This document shows, one piece after another, positions 1 through 8,414 of a stretch of DNA of 64,000 nucleotides (position 1 is the first letter of the stretch; each line of letters starts with the position of its first letter). The position numbers and the translations under genes are program-made. This DNA is from Salipiger abyssi (GTDB taxonomy: Bacteria > Pseudomonadota > Alphaproteobacteria > Rhodobacterales > Rhodobacteraceae). The stretch lies in assembly GCF_001975705.1 (NCBI RefSeq), contig NZ_CP015091.1, forward strand, positions 62,001 to 126,000, in the 5' to 3' direction. Below the pieces are notes generated by a model. That model saw only the letters and a list, made by a program, of their open reading frames with translations. It searched no databases and was not told the DNA's origin.

Positions 1-1887
1 CCCGGCGCGCCCTTCGACATCATGGGCGGTTTCCGCTTCACCGGCGGCAGCTCGTCGGTGCGCTCGAGCTATCCGCTGATGCGCCAGCTCGGCGCCACCG
101 CGCGCGCCATGCTGATCGAGGCGGCGGCGCAGCAATGGGGCGTCGATGCCGCGGATCTGACCACCGAGCCCGGCAAGGTGGTGAACCCGGAGAGCGGCGA
201 GAGCCTCGGCTATGGCGAGCTGGCAGGCGCGGCGATGGACCTGCCGGTGCCGGCGGACGTGCCGCTGCGCGACCCGTCGACCTTCCGCTGGATCCGCCAG
301 CCGCTGCCGCGCTACGACGTGCATGACAAATCCACCGGCCGGGCCAATTACGCCATCGACGCGTCGGTCGAGGGCATGCTGCTGGCCGCCGTGCAGCACG
401 CGCCGCGCCTCGGGCTGGCGCCGGTATCGGTGACCAACCGGGCCGAGATCGAGGGCATGCGCGGGGTGCATTCGGTGCATCTGCTGCCGGGCGCCGTGGC
501 GGTCGTGGCCGACAAGTTCTGGCAGGCACGCAAGGCGGTCGAGGCGGCAGAGGTCGAATGGGGGCCGGGCGAGGCGAGCTGGCCGATGCCCGAGGATTTC
601 TCCTCGCAGGGCTTCCGCGACACGCTGGCAAATGCCGATGGCGAGGTGATCGAGATCGAGGCCCAGGGCGACGCCGCAGGCACGCTCGCGGGTGCCGAGA
701 CCGTGCTCGAGGCCGAGTATGACGCGCCGTTCCTGGTGCATGGCCAGCTCGAGCCGCCCTCGACCATCGCGCGGTTCAACGACGACGGCACGCTGGATCT
801 GTGGCTGCCCAATCAGGCGCCGGAGATGTTCCAGGGCGCCGCGGCGGAGATCGCCGGGGTCGCGGCAGAGAATATCCGCATTCATTCGCAGATCCTCGGC
901 GGGTTCTTCGGGCGGCATTTCCTCTACGAGACCGCCAACCCCTATCCGCAGGCGATCATGCTGGCCAAGGCGGTGGGCCGTCCGGTCAAGGTGCAGTGGA
1001 CCCGCGAGGAGGAATTCCTGCGCGACGCGGTGCGCCCCATGGGCTTTGCCCGGTTCCGGGGTGCGGTGAGCGCCGAAGGCCCCACCGCGCTCAGCGTCGA
1101 GGTGGTGGGCGAGGGCCCGACCGGGCGCTGGTACAAGGCGCCTGCCGGGCAGGATCCCTCGGCGACCGAGGGGATTTCCGGCAAGACCTATGCCATTGCC
1201 AACCGGCATATCGGCCAGATCTATGTGCCGAACCCGGCGGTGATCGGCTATTGGCGCGCCGTGGGGCATTCGATGCATGACTTCATGTATGAAAGCTTTC
1301 TCGACGAGATGGCCGCCGCCGCCGGGCTCGACCCGTTCGAGATGCGGCGCGGGCTGCTCTCGGACTCCGAGCGTCACCGCACGCTGCTGGAGACCGTGGG
1401 CACACTGTCGGGCGGCTGGAAGCCCGGCGTCTTCGAGTCTGAGGACGGCAGCCAGCGGGCACGCGGCGTCGCCATGGCCTCGCCCTTCGGCTCCGAGGTG
1501 GCGGTGATCGCCGAGGTCTCCATAGACGGCGGCGAGGTGGCGGTGCATCAGGTCTGGGTCGCCATCGACCCCGGCCAGATCGTCAACCCGGCCACCATCG
1601 AGGCGCAGGTGCAATCGGCGGTGGCGCTGGGTGTGTCGCAGACGCTGATGGAAGAGCTGGTCTATGAGAACGGCGAACCCACGGCGCGGAATTTCGACTA
1701 CTACCCGTTCCTGCGCCCCGACCAGATGCCGCAGGTGCATGTGGAGATCGTCGAGAGCGGCGCCAAGATGGGCGGCATCGGCGAGCCCGGCCTGCCGGCG
1801 GTCGGCCCGGCCATCGTCAACGCGGTGGCGGTGCTGACCGGCCAGCGCATCCGCAGCCTGCCGCTGTCGAAGCACGATTTCGGCTGA
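1..1887 (+). CDS. Molybdopterin-binding large subunit, xanthine dehydrogenase / isoquinoline 1-oxidoreductase family (5' truncated by window)
   Basis: The reading frame is open to the first base of the window, so the N-terminus lies outside; 628 codons are visible and the gene stops with TGA. The protein has features of the COG1529 family (aldehyde oxidase/xanthine dehydrogenase Mo-binding subunit, IorB/CoxL-like). These are a Gly-rich GGFFGRH stretch around visible residue 300 where the family has its GGxFG(R) molybdopterin loop, a VQWTREEEF segment, and the C-terminal GGIGEPGLPAVGPAIVNAV block. The Glu of that block is the usual catalytic base position. Such subunits hydroxylate aldehydes or N-heterocycles and partner with a [2Fe-2S] subunit, which is not in this window and is presumably upstream. 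A strong terminator follows directly, so this is the last gene of its operon. The exact substrate cannot be read from sequence. Confidence 0.85.
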   Translation, partial: PGAPFDIMGGFRFTGGSSSVRSSYPLMRQLGATARAMLIEAAAQQWGVDAADLTTEPGKVVNPESGESLGYGELAGAAMDLPVPADVPLRDPSTFRWIRQPLPRYDVHDKSTGRANYAIDASVEGMLLAAVQHAPRLGLAPVSVTNRAEIEGMRGVHSVHLLPGAVAVVADKFWQARKAVEAAEVEWGPGEASWPMPEDFSSQGFRDTLANADGEVIEIEAQGDAAGTLAGAETVLEAEYDAPFLVHGQLEPPSTIARFNDDGTLDLWLPNQAPEMFQGAAAEIAGVAAENIRIHSQILGGFFGRHFLYETANPYPQAIMLAKAVGRPVKVQWTREEEFLRDAVRPMGFARFRGAVSAEGPTALSVEVVGEGPTGRWYKAPAGQDPSATEGISGKTYAIANRHIGQIYVPNPAVIGYWRAVGHSMHDFMYESFLDEMAAAAGLDPFEMRRGLLSDSERHRTLLETVGTLSGGWKPGVFESEDGSQRARGVAMASPFGSEVAVIAEVSIDGGEVAVHQVWVAIDPGQIVNPATIEAQVQSAVALGVSQTLMEELVYENGEPTARNFDYYPFLRPDQMPQVHVEIVESGAKMGGIGEPGLPAVGPAIVNAVAVLTGQRIRSLPLSKHDFG

Positions 1888-1917
1888 TCCGACCGAGCGA
1901 TTTCCGCTCCCGAATCG

Positions 1918-1947
1918 ACGCCGGGCTCTGTTGAGCCCGGCGTTTTT
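1918..1947 (+). terminator. Rho-independent terminator after the molybdopterin subunit gene
   Basis: Perfect 11-bp stem ACGCCGGGCTC / GAGCCCGGCGT with a TGTT loop, followed by a run of T. It lies 30 bp past the stop codon at 1887. Confidence 0.9.
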
Positions 1948-2001
1948 CGTACCAAATGCCCATTTTTACGCGGGGCAGGGGTGCGGTTCTGCTGATTTTT
2001 T

Positions 2002-2034
2002 GTGCGAAAACACCCGTCCTACAGGTTTTCGCAC
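2002..2034. promoter_or_regulatory. Inverted repeat GTGCGAAAAC-N13-GTTTTCGCAC upstream of tetR
   Basis: Perfect 10-bp arms (2002-2011 and 2025-2034) separated by 13 bases, about 70 bp before the tetR start and after the upstream terminator. No T-run follows it on the + strand, so it reads as an operator or a leader hairpin and not as a terminator. Which protein would bind it is unknown. Confidence 0.5.
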
Positions 2035-2070
2035 TGTCTATGCGGGTCGGGACGCTTGACCGGATTATAA

Positions 2071-2094
2071 AAACAAACCAGCCTGTTTTTAAAT
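2071..2094. promoter_or_regulatory. Candidate TetR operator, copy 1
   Basis: AAACAAAC, six bases, then GTTTTTAAAT. The same two blocks recur at 2761-2788 in front of the ABC importer operon. This copy lies 10 bp before the tetR ATG and overlaps where a promoter or leader would be, as expected for autoregulation. The assignment to this TetR is inference. Confidence 0.55.
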
Positions 2095-2103
2095 GAGGGC
2101 GAA

Positions 2104-2727
2104 ATGACCGTATCGACACGACGCACCCAGGATCAGCGCAGCACCGAAACCCGCAGGCTTCTGCTGGCGGCGACGGTGCAGATGCTGATGGATGTGGGCT
2201 ATGCCAATACCAGCACCGCCGGCATTGCCAAGCGGGCGGGCGTGTCGCGCGGGGCGCAGACGCATCACTACCCCAGCAAGATGGCGCTGATCGTCGCCGC
2301 CACCGAAGAGATGTTCGCCAATTTCGCCGCCGGGCTGGAGGCGCTGGCCGCCGATATGCGGAGCGGGGCGCTCGACTACGATACGTTCTTCGAGGCCGTT
2401 TGGGACGAGGTGCTCAAGGGCGACTGGTTCTATTCCTCGCTGGAGATCATCGTCGCCGCGCGCGGCGATACGGAGCTGCGCGAGCAGCTCGCGCCGCTGA
2501 TCCTCGATTTGCACGAGCGGCTGGAGGCGATCTGGTCGCAGACCTTCGTTGCGGTCAGCCCGGATGCCATCACTCCGCGCGTGGCGCTGAACCTGGCGCT
2601 GAACGTATTTCGCGGCATGGCCGTGCAGGCGGTGCTGCGCCGCGACGAGGGCTATTTCCGCGAGATGCTCATGGCGCTCAAGGTCATGCTGGCAAGCCAT
2701 GTGAAGCCCGCGACAGGCACCGCCTGA
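2104..2727 (+). CDS. TetR/AcrR-family transcriptional regulator
   Basis: A 207-aa protein with an N-terminal TetR helix-turn-helix at about residues 15-60: RRLLLAATVQMLMDVGYANT, then AGIAKRAGVSRGAQTHHYPSK. The recognition-helix pattern (GVSRGAxxHHxxSK) is typical of the family, and the remaining ~145 residues form the ligand-binding helical domain. The start is ATG with a GAGGGCG ribosome-binding site. It is followed by a 5-gene HAAT importer plus a dipeptidase-like gene on the same strand. A two-part sequence motif is shared by its own leader and the importer leader, so it probably represses both itself and the importer and is relieved by the transported compound. The ligand is unknown. A possible alternative is that it also controls the molybdopterin hydroxylase upstream, but a terminator separates them. 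Confidence 0.88.
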   Translation: MTVSTRRTQDQRSTETRRLLLAATVQMLMDVGYANTSTAGIAKRAGVSRGAQTHHYPSKMALIVAATEEMFANFAAGLEALAADMRSGALDYDTFFEAVWDEVLKGDWFYSSLEIIVAARGDTELREQLAPLILDLHERLEAIWSQTFVAVSPDAITPRVALNLALNVFRGMAVQAVLRRDEGYFREMLMALKVMLASHVKPATGTA

Positions 2728-2748
2728 GCGCAATACGTACCCGGTATT

Positions 2749-2788
2749 TTGTGCACAATAAAACAAACAAGACAACCGGTTTTTAAAT
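2749..2788. promoter_or_regulatory. Importer-operon control region: TTGTGCACAA palindrome and candidate TetR operator copy 2
   Basis: TTGTGCACAA at 2749-2758 is a perfect 10-bp palindrome. It is followed at 2761-2788 by AAACAAAC, ten bases, then GTTTTTAAAT, the same blocks as at 2071-2094 with the spacer lengthened by four. The region lies about 70-100 bp before the substrate-binding protein ATG. The central AACCGGTT is itself palindromic. Confidence 0.55.
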
Positions 2789-2856
2789 CGGGCCTCGCCC
2801 CAATCACAAGCGGTGACAAGCCGCATCCAACCAGAAACGTTCAACAGGAGACAACG

Positions 2857-4035
2857 ATGAATAAGCTCACCTCTCTCATGGCCGTGGCCGCCTTTGCGGC
2901 GGCGCCGGCGCTGGCGCAGGACGCCGAATGGGAAACCCAAGGCCTCACCGACGACGCCATCACCATCGGTGTGATGGGGCCGTTTTCCGGCAACGCGTCG
3001 TCCTACAGCAAGGCGCTGATCGGGATGATGGCCTATTACGACAAGGTCAACGAAGAGGGCGGGGTGCATGGCCGCAAGCTGGTTGCCGTGCAGGAAGACA
3101 CCGCCTGCGACAGCGCCAAGGGCCTCGCCGCCGCCAAGAAATTGATCTCGCAGGACGAGGTCTTCATGCTTCAGGGCAATTCCTGCTCGGGCGTGGCGCT
3201 GGCGCTGCGGCCCACCATCGAAGAGGCGGGCCTGCCCTGGATCGTCGCCCACGCGGTGAGCGACTCGATCTCGGATCCGCTGGCGGGGAACATCTTTCAC
3301 GGCGTGCCCACCGGCAGCGCCAACGGGCGCGCCATGGCGGCCTTTGTGCTCTCCAAGCCGGGCACCGAGAATGTCGCGATCATCGAGCATTCCAACGACT
3401 GGGCGCACAGCTATTCCAACCCGGCGCGCGATTATCTGAAAGAGCAGGGGGTCGAGCCCACAGCCGAGCTGACCATGGAGCGCGGCCAGACCGATGCCAC
3501 CGCGCAGGTGCTGAAACTGCGCCAGAACAAGCCCGATTTCATCATCGCGGCGCTTTATGAGGCGGAAACCGCCATCTTCCTGCGCGATCTGAAGAAATAC
3601 GGCATGGGTGACATCCCCGTGATGGGCACCGCCGGCACCGACCTCGAGAACACGCTCAAGCGCACCGGCGATTTCGACACCGTCAAGAATTACCACGTGA
3701 TCCACTCCTATGTGGACAATCTCGACGGCGAGAAGATGAAACCCTGGGGCGAGATGATCCACAAATACTACCCCGACGAAGAGCTCTCGACCTTCTCCTT
3801 CGTCTCCATCGGGTCCGCCGAGGCGCTTGTCTCGGCCCTCGAAGCGGTGGGTCCGGATCTCACCCGTTCGAAGCTGATCGCGGCGCTGGAAGAGGTGCGC
3901 GATTTCGACACCGGCATCCTGTCGGATCCGATCACCTGGACGCCCGAGGATCACCAGGGCGTCAAGGGCTCTGCCGTGGCGGGCTTTGTCGACGGCGAAC
4001 CGACCGTCCTGAAAGCCTGGGGCCAGCCCTACTAA
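2857..4035 (+). CDS. HAAT-type (branched-chain amino acid-like) ABC transporter substrate-binding protein
   Basis: A 392-aa periplasmic binding protein. An earlier in-frame ATG at 2749 would add 36 non-signal residues. I chose 2857 because it has an AACAGGAG ribosome-binding site and begins a clean signal peptide (MNKL, a hydrophobic Ala-rich core, cleavage likely after ALA at residue 20). The mature start IGVMGPFSGNASSYSKALIGM is the family's typical type-I peripheral-binding fold opening (LivJ/UrtA/AmiC-like). It feeds the LivHMGF-type membrane complex encoded downstream. A GC hairpin with a T-run at 4053-4084 follows it, a common way of keeping the binding protein in excess over the permeases. 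The ligand is unknown; HAAT systems carry branched-chain amino acids, amides, urea and aromatic acids. Confidence 0.88.
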   Translation: MNKLTSLMAVAAFAAAPALAQDAEWETQGLTDDAITIGVMGPFSGNASSYSKALIGMMAYYDKVNEEGGVHGRKLVAVQEDTACDSAKGLAAAKKLISQDEVFMLQGNSCSGVALALRPTIEEAGLPWIVAHAVSDSISDPLAGNIFHGVPTGSANGRAMAAFVLSKPGTENVAIIEHSNDWAHSYSNPARDYLKEQGVEPTAELTMERGQTDATAQVLKLRQNKPDFIIAALYEAETAIFLRDLKKYGMGDIPVMGTAGTDLENTLKRTGDFDTVKNYHVIHSYVDNLDGEKMKPWGEMIHKYYPDEELSTFSFVSIGSAEALVSALEAVGPDLTRSKLIAALEEVRDFDTGILSDPITWTPEDHQGVKGSAVAGFVDGEPTVLKAWGQPY

Positions 4036-4052
4036 GCTTAACCTCCCCGACT

Positions 4053-4084
4053 GCCGGGCGCGGCGTGTCCGTGCCCGGCCTTTT
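4053..4084 (+). terminator. Attenuating hairpin between binding-protein and permease genes
   Basis: Stem GCCGGGC (4053-4059) / GCCCGGC (4073-4079) with a 13-base loop, followed by CTTTT. It probably acts as a partial terminator or 3'-end stabiliser inside the operon. Confidence 0.6.
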
Positions 4085-4099
4085 CCAGGAGCAATACCG

Positions 4100-4969
4100 A
4101 TGCTGATGCAGCTGACATTGGGCGGACTCGCCCAAGGGGCCATCTATGCCCTGATCGCGCTATCGCTCACGGTGGTCTACCGCTCGACCACGGTGGTGAA
4201 TTTCGGCCATGGCGATTTCGTCATGGCGGGCGCCTTCCTCTCCTACGTGCTGGTGGTGCTGGCGGGCATCGCCTTCCTTCCGGCGGCGGCGCTGGCGATG
4301 ATCGCCATGTTCGTGCTGGGCGTGCTCTTCAGCAAGGGGCTCATCCGCCCGATAAGGGGCGGGCCGCATATCGGGCTGGCGCTCATGTGCATCTCGGCGG
4401 GCTATGTGCTGCGCGGCATCGCGCGCATGGTCTGGGGCCGCGAAGTGCTGCCGATGCCGCCGGTCTTCGACATGGAGCCGATCTTTCTCGGCGATCTTGT
4501 CATCACCGGCGACGCGGTCTTCATCATCGGCACGGTGCTGGTGCTGCTCATCCTGTTCTTCGGCCTGTTGGCGCTGACCGATCTCGGCAAGATGGTGCAG
4601 GCGGTCTATCAGAGCCCGCGCGGCGCGCGGCTCATCGGCCTCAATGTCGAGCGGTTCAACGATTTCAGCTGGGGCATCGGCGCGGCGCTCGGCGCGCTTG
4701 GCGGCATCCTCGTGGCGCCGGTCTCGCTGCTGCATCCCGATCTTGGCGCCAGTTTTCTCATCAAGGGCTTTGCCGCGATGACCCTGGGCGGCTTCGGCTC
4801 GCTGGGGGGCGCGGTGCTGGGCGGCATCCTGCTGGGTCTGGCCGAGCAATATGCCGGCGCTTACCTCGACAGCGCGCTGATCGAGATCACCGCCTATGTG
4901 GTCATCGTGCTGGTGCTCTTCATCCGCCCGCAGGGGCTCTTTGGCCGCAAGGCCGTGGTGAAGGTGTAA
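4100..4969 (+). CDS. livH: HAAT ABC transporter permease, LivH-type
   Basis: A 289-aa integral membrane protein. The opening GGLAQGAIYALIALSLTVVYRSTTVVNFGHGDFVMAGAF is cut here only for description; it is the LivH signature, in which NFxxGxxxMxGA is nearly invariant. About eight hydrophobic segments follow, with the family's Gly-rich cytoplasmic loop GLNVERFNDFSWGIGAALG and GGFGSLGGAVLGGILLGLAE near the C-terminus. ATG has an AGGAG ribosome-binding site at 4087-4091; a second ATG two codons later is possible. It pairs with the LivM-type protein to form the inner-membrane channel for the preceding binding protein. The gene symbol is a family label; transport of leucine itself is not implied. 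Confidence 0.88.
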   Translation: MLMQLTLGGLAQGAIYALIALSLTVVYRSTTVVNFGHGDFVMAGAFLSYVLVVLAGIAFLPAAALAMIAMFVLGVLFSKGLIRPIRGGPHIGLALMCISAGYVLRGIARMVWGREVLPMPPVFDMEPIFLGDLVITGDAVFIIGTVLVLLILFFGLLALTDLGKMVQAVYQSPRGARLIGLNVERFNDFSWGIGAALGALGGILVAPVSLLHPDLGASFLIKGFAAMTLGGFGSLGGAVLGGILLGLAEQYAGAYLDSALIEITAYVVIVLVLFIRPQGLFGRKAVVKV

Positions 4970-4973
4970 GATC

Positions 4974-5957
4974 ATGAGCACGACCATGCCTTCCCCCCGC
5001 CAACGTCAGCTCCGCACTTGGGCTTTCTGGGCCGTGCCCGTGCTGCTGCTGTTCCTGCCGCTGGCCACCAACGCCTATACGCAGTTCATCGTGAACGGGA
5101 TGCTGATCTCGGTTCTGGTGACGCTTGGGTTCACGCTGGTGATCGGCAATCTCGGCCAGCTCGCCTTTGCCAATACCGCGTTTTTCGGGATCGGCGCCTA
5201 TGCCTCGGCGATCCTCTCGGCCAAGCTCGGCCTGCCCTGGATTGCAACGATCCCACTGGCGGGCGCGCTTGGTGCGCTGGGGGGCTTTCTCGCCTCCTCC
5301 GCGGCGCTTCGCGGCATCCGTTCCTACTATCTCGCGATCATCACCCTGGCCTTTGGCGAGCTGATGCGGTGGGCCTATCTGCACAGCAAGCCGCTCACCG
5401 GCGGCACAGACGGTCTGCCGCTGCCGCGCGAGGCGATGTTCGGCATCTCGCTCAGCGACGACACGCTGAAATTCTACATCTTCCTCGGCGTGACCGTGCT
5501 GCTGGTGAAGGCGACGCTGAACCTGATGCGCTCGCGCTTTGGCCGCGCCGTGATGGCGGTGCGCGAGAACGAGATCGCCACCGCGTCGCTGGCAATCCCG
5601 ACGGCGCGGGTGATCCTCGTCAGCTTCATCTGGTCGGGCTTTGTGGTGGGCTGCGCCGGTGCGCTCTTTGCCCGGCATGTGGGCCATGTCTTTCCCGAAA
5701 GCTTTGGCATGCTGCACCTCATCGCCTCCTTCGCGATGGTGCTGGTGGGCGGGCTCGGCTCGGTTCTGGGGGCGGTGCTGGGCGCCGTGCTGCTTACCGC
5801 GCTGCCGGAATATCTCCGCGCCTTTCCGGGCATGGAAGAGCTGTTCTTCGGGCTGATCGTCGCCGCCGTGCTGGTCACCATGCCCATGGGGCTCGCCAGC
5901 CTGCTGCGCCGTCTCTCGCCGATCTTCGTCGAACGTTACTACCGGGAGGAGTCATGA
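4974..5957 (+). CDS. livM: HAAT ABC transporter permease, LivM-type
   Basis: A 327-aa membrane protein starting 4 bp after the LivH stop. It has the LivM pattern of an N-terminal hydrophobic helix, then LVIGNLGQLAFANTAFFGIGAYASA (residues about 55-80), which is the conserved QxxFAxxxFFGIGAYxxA block. The coupling loop contains RFGRAVMAVRENEIATASL, and the last conserved segment is LVGGLGSVLGAVLGAVLLTALPEYLR. Its stop codon overlaps the start of livG (ATGA), indicating translational coupling. It forms the heterodimeric channel with LivH. Confidence 0.88.
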   Translation: MSTTMPSPRQRQLRTWAFWAVPVLLLFLPLATNAYTQFIVNGMLISVLVTLGFTLVIGNLGQLAFANTAFFGIGAYASAILSAKLGLPWIATIPLAGALGALGGFLASSAALRGIRSYYLAIITLAFGELMRWAYLHSKPLTGGTDGLPLPREAMFGISLSDDTLKFYIFLGVTVLLVKATLNLMRSRFGRAVMAVRENEIATASLAIPTARVILVSFIWSGFVVGCAGALFARHVGHVFPESFGMLHLIASFAMVLVGGLGSVLGAVLGAVLLTALPEYLRAFPGMEELFFGLIVAAVLVTMPMGLASLLRRLSPIFVERYYREES

Positions 5958-6718
5958 CCGAGCTTCTGAACGTCCAAGGGTTGAGCGTCCGCTTCTCCGG
6001 TCTGACCGCGCTGGACGACGTCTCCTTCACGCTCGAAGAGGGCGCGGTGCGCGCGGTGATCGGGCCGAACGGGGCGGGGAAATCCACTCTGTTCAACGCG
6101 ATCTCGGGCTATGTCACGCCGACCTCGGGCAGCGTGCATCTGAAGGGGCGCGAACTGACAAAGCTGACCCCGCACGAGATCGCCGAACAGGGGGTGCGCC
6201 GCACCTTCCAGAATGGCGGGCTGTTCCCGGCGCTGACGGTGCTGGAAAACGTGCTGACCGGGCTACACGCACAGACCGAGGGCTCGTTCCTCGACATCCT
6301 GCTGGGCCGCTCCAAGGCGCTGAAATCCGAGGCGGGCAACATCCACCGCGCCCGTGAGCTGCTCAAGCTCATGTCGATGGATCACATGGCCGACACCCGG
6401 GCAGGGGATCTGTCCGGCGGCCAGCAACGGATTGTCGAGATCGTCCGCACCGTGGCCTCCGACCCGCCGGTGTTGCTGCTCGACGAGCCCGCCGTGGGGC
6501 TCTCGCCTGTCGCCCGCGCCCAGATGATGGAGATCATCCACCGGCTCGCGGGGGAAAAGGGTGTCGGCATCCTGCTCATCGAACACGCGGTGGAACTGGT
6601 GATGGCCGCCGCCGACCGCATCCTCGTGATGGCGGCGGGCGCGCGCATCGCCGAAGGAACGCCAGAGGAAATCCGCGAAGACCGCGCCGTGCTGGAGGCT
6701 TACCTTGGACACTCCTGA
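5954..6718 (+). CDS. livG: HAAT ABC transporter ATPase, LivG-type
   Basis: A 254-aa ATPase whose ATG overlaps the livM stop, with a GGGAGGAG ribosome-binding site. Walker A is GPNGAGKST at residues 37-45, the ABC signature is LSGGQQRIVEI, Walker B is VLLLDEPAVGLSP and the H-loop is LLIEHAVELV. The long TFQNGGLFPALTVLENV segment after the Q-loop is characteristic of LivG. The open frame extends far upstream inside livM, but that part is an overlapping shadow and the coupled ATG is the credible start. It energises import together with LivF. Confidence 0.9.
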   Translation: MTELLNVQGLSVRFSGLTALDDVSFTLEEGAVRAVIGPNGAGKSTLFNAISGYVTPTSGSVHLKGRELTKLTPHEIAEQGVRRTFQNGGLFPALTVLENVLTGLHAQTEGSFLDILLGRSKALKSEAGNIHRARELLKLMSMDHMADTRAGDLSGGQQRIVEIVRTVASDPPVLLLDEPAVGLSPVARAQMMEIIHRLAGEKGVGILLIEHAVELVMAAADRILVMAAGARIAEGTPEEIREDRAVLEAYLGHS

Positions 6719-7424
6719 ACCGCTTCTGAAAATCCGCGACCTGCATGTGGGTTATGGCAAAAAGCCGATCCTGCGCGGTGCTACCTATGATGTGCTGCCG
6801 GGCGAATGCCTGACGCTTCTGGGGGCCAACGGGTCGGGCAAATCGACCTCGCTCAACGCCGTCTGCGGCTTTGTCAAACCGAGCTCCGGCTCGGTGCTCT
6901 TCGACGGGATCGAGACGGCGGGCCTGTCGCCGCACAAGATCTTTGCCCATGGCATCGCCCAGGTGAGCCAGGCGCGCGACCTCTTTCCCGACCTCACCGT
7001 CGAGGACAATCTGCGGCTCGGCGCCATGCGCCGGGGCGGCAAGGAGCTGAGCCAGACGCTGGGGCTGGTCTATGACCGCTTTCCGCGCCTCGCCGAGCGC
7101 CGCAAGCAGGCCACGCGCACGCTGTCGGGCGGCGAACAGCAGATGGTCGCCATCGGCCGGGCGCTGATGTCGCGGCCGCGGCTGCTGCTCCTCGACGAGC
7201 CCTCGGGCGGCCTCTCGCCGCAATTCTGCGAAGAGATCGCCCGCATCATCGACACGCTGAAGGAGGACGGGGTGACCATGCTCATGGTCGAGCAGAACCT
7301 CAACCTCGCCTTCCGCGCCGCCGACCGCTTCATCGTCCTGCGCGACGGCGAGGTGGTGGATGGCGGCGATGTCCGCGCCATGGCGGGCGATCACGACGCC
7401 ATCGTGCGCGAAATCTATCTCTGA
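6705..7424 (+). CDS. livF: HAAT ABC transporter ATPase, LivF-type (TTG start)
   Basis: A 239-aa ATPase that begins with TTG at 6705, inside the end of livG. A GGAGG ribosome-binding site at 6694-6698 is ideally spaced, and the protein then reads MDTPEPLLKIRDLHVGYG. Walker A is GANGSGKST at residues 40-48, the signature is LSGGEQQMVAIGRAL, Walker B is LLLLDEPSGGLSP and the H-loop region is MLMVEQNLNLAF; VEQN is typical of LivF. It completes a full HAAT importer of binding protein, two permeases and two ATPases. The 14-bp overlap with livG and the weak start codon suggest coupled translation. Confidence 0.88.
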   Translation: MDTPEPLLKIRDLHVGYGKKPILRGATYDVLPGECLTLLGANGSGKSTSLNAVCGFVKPSSGSVLFDGIETAGLSPHKIFAHGIAQVSQARDLFPDLTVEDNLRLGAMRRGGKELSQTLGLVYDRFPRLAERRKQATRTLSGGEQQMVAIGRALMSRPRLLLLDEPSGGLSPQFCEEIARIIDTLKEDGVTMLMVEQNLNLAFRAADRFIVLRDGEVVDGGDVRAMAGDHDAIVREIYL

Positions 7425-7439
7425 CGAAGGAAGACCCAA

Positions 7440-8408
7440 ATGACCACGCTGCATGACGACCTGATCGTCTTTGACGGGCTGATTATCTCGGACTGGGGGC
7501 GCCCGGTCTTCGAGGCCATGGCGCAGGGCGGGCTGACCGCCGCCAACTGCACCTGCTCGGTCTGGGAGAATTTCCGCGACACGATGTCGGCCATCGGCGC
7601 CTGGAACACCCAGTTCCGCGAGCATGCCGATCTGATCGTGAAGGCGAAGACCGTGGCGGATATCCGCCGCGCCAAGGCCGAGGGCAAGACCGGCATCGTG
7701 CTGGGCTTTCAGAACACCACTGCCTTCGAGGACCGGCTGGAATTCATCGAGCTTTTCAAGGAGCAGGGGGTGGGCATCGTGCAGATGACCTACAACACCC
7801 AGAACCTCGTGGGCTCGGGCTGCTATGAGAGCACCGATAGCGGGCTGTCGGATTTCGGCCATGAGGTGGTGGCCGAGATGAACCGCGTCGGCATTCTCTG
7901 CGATCTCAGCCATGTGGGGCCGAAGACCTCCGAGGACGTGATCCGGGCATCGAAAAAGCCGGTCGCCTATTCCCACTGCCTGCCCGCTGGCCTCAAGGCG
8001 CATCCGCGCAACAAGAGCGACGAGCAGCTTCGCTTCATCGCCGAGCAGGACGGCTTTGTCGGCGTGACCATGTTCCCGCCCTTCCTCGCCGCCGGCAATG
8101 GCGCGACGGTGGACGATTACGTCGCCGCCATCGACTATATCGTGAATCTCGTGGGCGAGGAGCGCGTCGGCTTCGGCACCGATTTCACCATGGGTTACGG
8201 GTCGAAATTCTTCGAATATCTCAACCGCGACAAGGGGTATGCCCGCCAGCTCACCGAGATCTGGGAGGTGGAATTCCCCGACGGGCTGGGCTCGATCGCC
8301 GATTTCCCGAACCTCACGGCGGCGATGGAACGGGTGGGCTGGTCGGAGACCAAGATCCGCCGCGTGATGGGCGAGAACTGGCTGTCGCTGCTCGACCGCG
8401 TCTGGTGA
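7440..8408 (+). CDS. M19-family (membrane dipeptidase-like) amidohydrolase with degenerate first metal site
   Basis: A 322-aa protein 15 bp after livF with a GAAGGAAG ribosome-binding site. The second half of the peptidase M19 fold is clear. GILCDLSHVG gives the conserved His158. SHCLPAGLKAHPRN gives His179 and the RN pair. GFGTDFTMG near residue 243 is the region with the usual C-terminal Asp. In the N-terminal half the canonical GHxD metal pair is replaced by DGLIISDWG (residues 12-20), and the bridging Glu region reads LGFQNTTAF, with Gln91-Asn92. This resembles a divergent bacterial subgroup of COG2355 and not classical dipeptidases. It presumably hydrolyses the compound imported by the neighbouring transporter, perhaps an amide or an N-acyl amino acid. 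It has no signal peptide, so it is cytoplasmic. Confidence 0.78.
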   Translation: MTTLHDDLIVFDGLIISDWGRPVFEAMAQGGLTAANCTCSVWENFRDTMSAIGAWNTQFREHADLIVKAKTVADIRRAKAEGKTGIVLGFQNTTAFEDRLEFIELFKEQGVGIVQMTYNTQNLVGSGCYESTDSGLSDFGHEVVAEMNRVGILCDLSHVGPKTSEDVIRASKKPVAYSHCLPAGLKAHPRNKSDEQLRFIAEQDGFVGVTMFPPFLAAGNGATVDDYVAAIDYIVNLVGEERVGFGTDFTMGYGSKFFEYLNRDKGYARQLTEIWEVEFPDGLGSIADFPNLTAAMERVGWSETKIRRVMGENWLSLLDRVW

Positions 8409-8414
8409 TCTGCT

